From assembly GCA_947652605.1 (NCBI GenBank), contig OX393579.1, positions 20,295,674 to 20,359,673 on the forward strand: 64,000 bases of DNA, written 5' to 3'. Made by a program: the position numbers and the translations under genes. Below the pieces are notes generated by a model, which was given only the letters and a program-made list of their open reading frames with translations, did not search any database and was not told the DNA's origin. Origin of the DNA: Elmis aenea. Lineage: Eukaryota > Arthropoda > Insecta > Coleoptera > Elmidae. This document shows, one piece after another, positions 58,940 to 64,000 of the stretch (position 1 is the stretch's first letter; every line of letters begins with the position of its first letter).

Positions 58940-60196
58940 TACAGGGTGGGCAAATTTCGATGTTTTCATAGGGAATCTCGGTAACTGTAAGAGGTATCGA
59001 AAAACGGACCGCGCATCCTCGATCCCTTTTTTCGAGAAAAAGTTAATGGTGAAAACTAAAATTGGTTATCGTCTTTTGTTTTCGAGTTATCGGGAGTTAT
59101 CGCCGATAACTCGATTTTTCGACTTTTCGTTTTATGGCTATATCTCGCTTGTTTATGAAAATAAAAAAAATAATTGTGACGTTCTGCAGGCACTTTTTTG
59201 ATAAGAATGCAGTGGCGTAGACAATTTTTCAAAAAAAAACGAAATTCGAGTTGTGATATAAAGTTGTATTTTTTTAAATAGAACCCATAGTTGGCTATGA
59301 CTTATTTAAATTGCTATCACAACAACAAATTACAAAACTTTCGTAACTTGTACCAAATGGGTTTTAAAAGGTTTTACACCTTGTTTTGTAATTGTTTTTA
59401 CAGCCTACTATAATTTTGTTTTTAAAAAAAAAACTAAAAAACCTTCGTAACTTGCGTATTATTGAAAATAAATAGATAAACCCTTATATATTTGGAATGA
59501 CAAAAAAATAAGCAATTTAAATAAGTCATAGCCAACTATGAGTTCCATTTAAAAAAATACAACTTCATGTCACAACTCGAATTTCGGAACCTTTTTTGAA
59601 AAACTGTCCACGCCACTGCATTCTTATAAAAAAAGTGCCTGTAGAACATTAAAATTATTTTTTTGTGCGATCGTACTAGAAACAGCTGTTTGACGGACGC
59701 GTTAGCAACCATAAAGTACTGCATTACCGGCCCTATCCTTAGCAACGGCCGAAAAAGTAACTTTTACGGCCGTTGCTAAGGAGAGGGCCGGTAATGCAGT
59801 ACATACGCCGTCATCTGTCGGTGACAGAATGTCACGTAGTTTCTAACCTATAATTTTGAAAATTACAAAAAATTTAAATTGTTTTTAATTCGATCGCACA
59901 AAAAATGTAATATGCACCTCGGCCAAAACGTACTTTTTCGGCCGAAAAAGTTACACTTTTTGGCCTTGATACATAAATAACTATTGTTTATTTTTATAAA
60001 CAAGTGAGATATGGTCATAAAACGAACAATGGAGTTATCGGCGATAACTCGAAAACAAAAGACGATAACCAATTTTAGTTTCCACCATTAACTTTTTCTC
60101 GAAAAAAGAGATCGAGGATGCGCGGTCCGTTTTTTGATACATCTTATAGTTACCGAGATTCCCTATAAAAAAAACATCGAAATTTGCCCAACTGTA
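58940..60196. mobile_element. Foldback element with a nested repeat unit
   Basis: The element spans 58942-60194, with TA on both sides. The left arm begins CAGGGTGGGCAAATTTCGAT and the right arm (inverted) CAGTTGGGCAAATTTCGATG. The arms match for about 350-400 bp through GGACCGCGCATCCTCGAT, AAAAGTTAATGGTG and GAGTTATCGGCGATAACTC. They go on through GCAGTGGCG and CATAGTTGGCTATGACTTA. The right arm is interrupted by the palindrome-rich unit at 59658-59986, whose removal restores the pairing. The plus frame at 58908-59201 lies in the arm and is not a gene. Confidence 0.9.
59658..59986 (+). mobile_element. Palindrome-rich repeat unit, copy 3 (nested)
   Basis: This is nearly identical to 2299-2716 across TTTTTTGTGCGAT, GACGGACG(C/T)GTTAGCAACC, GCATTACCGGCCCTATCC and CTTGATACATAAATAACTAT. 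It lacks the inner repeat at 2400-2440 and the CAGCAAACCAG hairpin. Comparing the two arms of the host foldback places the borders within a few bases, inside a T-rich target (TTATTTTTT). Confidence 0.85.
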
Positions 60197-62893
60197 CATA
60201 AATAATCTAATTTTTTACACGTATCTTTTGTTTAACACTTCATTTACACAAAATCAAAATTACAGAAAAAAATGAGATGTACCACAACTCAGTTACACCT
60301 GGTATATTATAGTAGAATTTCTAAATATAATTTTCAAATAAATGTCCAAATAGCAATTGAATTAAATTACCATTAATAGGATTTTGATCAATTTGTCATT
60401 ATTTATATTAAAAAGTTAACGGTATGTTATGCTATTTTAATTAATATAGTGTTACAGAAACTGTAATTTGGGCGTTAAAATTTATTTCTGTCAATAATCA
60501 TATAAACTGCCTTTAATAAATTTTCAAATGTGTCTCATTTTAATATTGTTTATATCGCCTCTAATGCACTAAAAGTACTAATTATGAGATGAAATATTAA
60601 TCCCCGCACAAAAACAAGGTTGTTAGTGTAACGTATTTTTATTTATTATCTTTGAACACGCTTCAAATTTAGCGAAAAATGGGTGTCGAAGAACGAACCC
60701 AAAACAACAAATTTAGACCAGGTGGGAAGTGGTTTAAGAACAGCTAAAGAGTTTTAAAAATCGACCCTATTTATATTTTTCTACCTACAACCTAACGGCT
60801 GCAAAAGCGCGGCCACTTTTTGGGTACTTTAATCGCGTGTAGCATTTGTTAAAGCATAAAACAAACAAAAATCTATGTAAAAAAAATGAGAATATGACGG
60901 CACAAAGTATGTTAAGTATGGAAAAAAATTTTAGTATTAAGATCTTTTAGGTGTGTGTCAATAATGTGGCTATAAGTGAAACAATTGTTAATTTCTAATT
61001 CTCTGTAAGTTGTTTTTTTTTCATTTGTTTTTAAATTATATTATCAAATATTTATAGAAATGTATTAAAAGTATTTTTAGTTTTATAACTCGAAACTGTA
61101 TCATAACAACGTACAAAAGTTATCGTTTTCGTTACTTGTTGCCAGTTTTCCCCGGAAGTACAACACGTTAATTAACCTCTACTGATTGGTAGTGTCAGAT
61201 GAAATTAAAATTGACAAGTTGACGTAGACGCTTTCATTATAGTCATTATAACAAATTATCTTTATTGAAAAATGTTCGGTAATAATTTCACTAATTTTAC
61301 TGGTTTTGTGCTCAGTAACTGACTTTTTAGTTTCCCATGTCAAGTTTGTATTCTTTAAAAGTACTCCAAGCTTTTATACATCGATGGATAGAAAGGATTA
61401 AATAAATAACAATTCTATAAGTACCTACGTTTTAGGTATTAGTTAAACGCTAGATCATTGCCAACCTTGATTATTGCACAATTTATACGATTTTTTGTGA
61501 CGCTAATACCTCATCATTAAATTTTGCGTTGTTCCATAATATTCCCAATCAAAACAAGTTAAACTTCACACTCAGTAAAAATTTTTATTATACCACTTTA
61601 ATGGAAAAAATATATGGGTTGCATTTGTAGCGTTCAAATATTGCTTCTAATTATCTAAAATAAGCGTAGCTAAAATTAAGAAACAAGTTTTTTTAGTTTG
61701 CATTTGAAGTTTTATTGTACTGCAACTGTTTTATTTTGCAAATTTTTTTAATATTTATTAGTTTGTCCCACTTCCAATTAAAAATAAATAATATAGGCAA
61801 ACGCAGTTATCGTATATTCTGTCATCGGAGCGGCCTGCAGTAATATTTTTCCTTGCAGATTTATTATTCGGTCGACACCTTGAATAACATGAAGATTACT
61901 AACAATACCTACAATTGCTACTAAACATAAGGTGTGGCTGGAATGCATGTAAAACTTTAAAAATATAAGTGATGTTGTGTATGAAAAGTGTCATGACATC
62001 TTGATAGAGGACTTTCACATATTCAGTTTATTGTACGTAAATTTTAGAATTACAGTAGCTACTACCAGTTAACGGCCTCGGTGGTAATGATACAGGGTGT
62101 CACACAGATCATTACCACCTAGAATATCTCGTTTGTTTTTAAAAATAATCCCAACACATCTTATATATTATTGAATGGCGGCAAGGGCGCTATAAAATGA
62201 CATGCAATTTTTGTGTATAAGAAATAGGGAATATTCAATTTTATTTTCAAATAGCACAAGTACGGTTTAATGTTAAAATCATATAGTAAATGTATTTAGC
62301 GTTCCAGACGTGTAAAATTTTTTAACACTTTAGATGATGAGCTTTTTCGATAAAGTATTTGTTGTTTACGTATTATGTACGTATAAAGGTTATTTTTGAA
62401 AAAAACTTAACTCCTTTCAAAATGTTAAATCAAAATCTAAAATTTAATACCTACTCTAAAATGTATTAAAAATTCCAATTTTCAGTATACACAGTGGCGA
62501 CGAGATGGGGAGGAAGGTGATGGTGTAAAATTCCGCGGGCTCTGGATTCTCAGGGACCCGAATATCGCCCCACAATTTGTTTTTTTACGCGCTAATTAAT
62601 CGTAGAAGGAAATACATTTTCAAATAATTTATATACTTGGGGCCCATGTTAATTTTCTCTGGGGCCTGGCAACGTTTCTTGAAGTCCCTGAGTAAACACA
62701 TTACATTGCTACAATAAAAAACTAAAAATAGAAAAAACAATTTCACTTCAAGGTTTACAAAATTCATCAAGAAATTTTGATATATTTTAATAACATCACC
62801 ACTATTTAAGGCAAAGATTACTTAAATACTCAAAAAAATTGTAAAAACTGGATTTTTTTCTATTTAAAATGCAACTATCTCATGTAATTACTG
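60197..62893. other. Presumed intron with isolated repeat pieces
   Basis: No exon seen. A TACAGGGTGTCACACAGATC terminus lies near 62093. 62495-62690 is related to repeats at 36089-36160 and, inverted, at 39290-39377. The rest is AT-rich without borders. Confidence 0.45.
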
Positions 62894-63338
62894 TACAGCA
62901 ATACCTCGCTTAGTCCGGGTAATCGGTTTCGCCAAAATACCGGACTGTTTAAAACCGAACTAATCAAGGAACTAAATGCATACAACAAATGAAAAATATT
63001 TTAAAAACAAACCTTTTTTGTCGTTTTTCAATAAAGAAAACACGATTAATAAACTCAAATGTCTTAATTTAAAAAGAATACATAACATACAAAAATTGCA
63101 ATATCGATGTCCGCACCTTTTTTTTCTTTGACCTTTTCTCTTCATACATTTTTTTTAGCAACGAACTTTGTATTGCTTATCGTTCGGCGAATTGTAAGGC
63201 TATGTTCGATATTGGGATTAACTTTTATACCACGCTGTGACAAGATTTTAACCGTTTCAATATTTTTTGATAGAAAAAAATTGAAAGATGTATCGTACCG
63301 GATAACTTAAAAAACGCACAAAACGAGATTTGACTGTA
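62894..63338. mobile_element. pogo/Tigger-like MITE
   Basis: TA on both sides (62894-62895, 63337-63338) encloses a 441-bp element. It starts CAGCAATACCTCGCTTAGTC and ends AAACGAGATTTGACTG, the inverse of CAGTCAAATCTCG. The CAGYxAAACCTCG-type end is typical of pogo/Tigger elements. CCGGACT and CCGGATAAC words lie subterminally. No transposase frame. Confidence 0.7.
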
Positions 63339-64000
63339 TATAGGTAAGAAACCGATTATTTATGTATAAAAAAATTATTTTGTGTACTAATTCTTAAGAA
63401 TTTATTTTTGTTTTGCTTAATTAAAATTTAGTTTGCATTGATATTTTCAAACCAAATTATAGTGAATCCTGACTAATCGAAGCCGGACTAGGAATCTCTA
63501 AATATAATATAACATGGCTTATTAAATGGAAAAAGGAATGTATTAATGTGGTTTTTTTATTTTTTTTAACGTCATGGGCAAGCTTAAATGTTATGATAAA
63601 CACACAAATTATCTTAAATCCGCCAATACTTCCTTATTTCAAGAATCACTTAATCCAATTTCTTATTGATAAAAGAAACACATTAAAAAATTCATGATTA
63701 ATAACAACTTGTTTTTTATATGCGAGTTTATTTTGTATATTTTAACGTAACATTTGTTAGTCAATTGATGTGTTGTACCACTTGCGAATATTTATCAATT
63801 AAATAACAAAAATAGATAGTTTATGAAAAGTAGGTACATTTAATAGCCTAGAGAATTTAAAATGGTAAGTTACAAAAAAATTTAACCGATCTAATATATT
63901 AATTGCATTTTCACTTAAACAAATTTTGACGCGAATATTGAAGAAAATTAAAAAATTATTTGATAACACTACTACTGTGGAATATTGCTTAATAACAATA
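63339..64000. other. Presumed intron, no feature seen
   Basis: AT-rich. Around 63465-63495 a CGAAGCCGGACTAGG word resembles the subterminal part of the preceding MITE, perhaps a second degraded end. Confidence 0.4.

Noticed and set aside
1..64000. CRISPR array, tRNA or rRNA genes, operon-like or defence-like gene cluster
   Set aside because: No regularly spaced direct repeats, no tRNA cloverleaf beyond SINE-type B boxes, and no clustered coding frames were seen.

Overview
This window looks like a gene-poor, AT-rich stretch of an insect nuclear genome, possibly a beetle. The only host gene I can support is the last coding exon of an empty spiracles (ems/EMX-type) homeobox gene at 43767-43997 on the minus strand. 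Its phase-0 splice acceptor lies at 43998-43999 and a candidate poly(A) signal at 43484-43489. The other homeobox exon or exons should lie at higher coordinates. None was recognised up to 64000, so roughly the right third of the window reads as intron (at least about 20 kb) and the left two thirds as the 3' flank of ems. The insect assignment rests on the ems-like homeodomain end and on the transposon types; the beetle guess is weaker.

Most of the rest is transposon debris, often nested. Recognisable classes are: (i) non-LTR retrotransposon pieces of Jockey, CR1/L2-like and RTE-like type at 14384-15069, 15400-16290, 18300-19720, 23794-24063, 25625-26690, 31955-32545, 34556-35340 and 45408-47221, all 5'-truncated or frameshifted; (ii) short hAT-type elements, several with 8-bp target duplications that can be read directly, at 14287-15214, 15665-16245, 19023-19548, 21896-22199, 35684-35913, 38663-38921, 39096-39377, 42523-43036 and 45059-45267; (iii) mariner transposase relics at 8430-8800, 22640-22970, 39978-40217 and 48644-49185; (iv) TA-flanked foldback elements with CAGGGTG-type ends at 1338-1584, 30355-31673, 53701-55219 and 58940-60196, plus a damaged member at 4605-5168; (v) three kinds of long terminal-inverted-repeat element with G-rich ends at 24150-25004, 25698-26480 and 51194-52478; and (vi) a palindrome-rich unit present three times at 2299-2716, 3273-3574 and 59658-59986.

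Between these lie repeat-poor AT-rich intervals (about 5.5-6.1, 16.7-17.5, 29.3-29.7, 36.6-37.3, 41.4-42.5, 47.4-48.2, 52.6-53.1 and 55.6-56.7 kb). They carry no visible coding capacity and are rich in TAAT/ATTA words. Around a developmental homeobox gene they are reasonable, unproven candidates for cis-regulatory DNA. I see no tRNA, rRNA, CRISPR, operon or multi-gene defence-like system. The novelty here is in the architecture of the repeats, not in a new protein-coding system.
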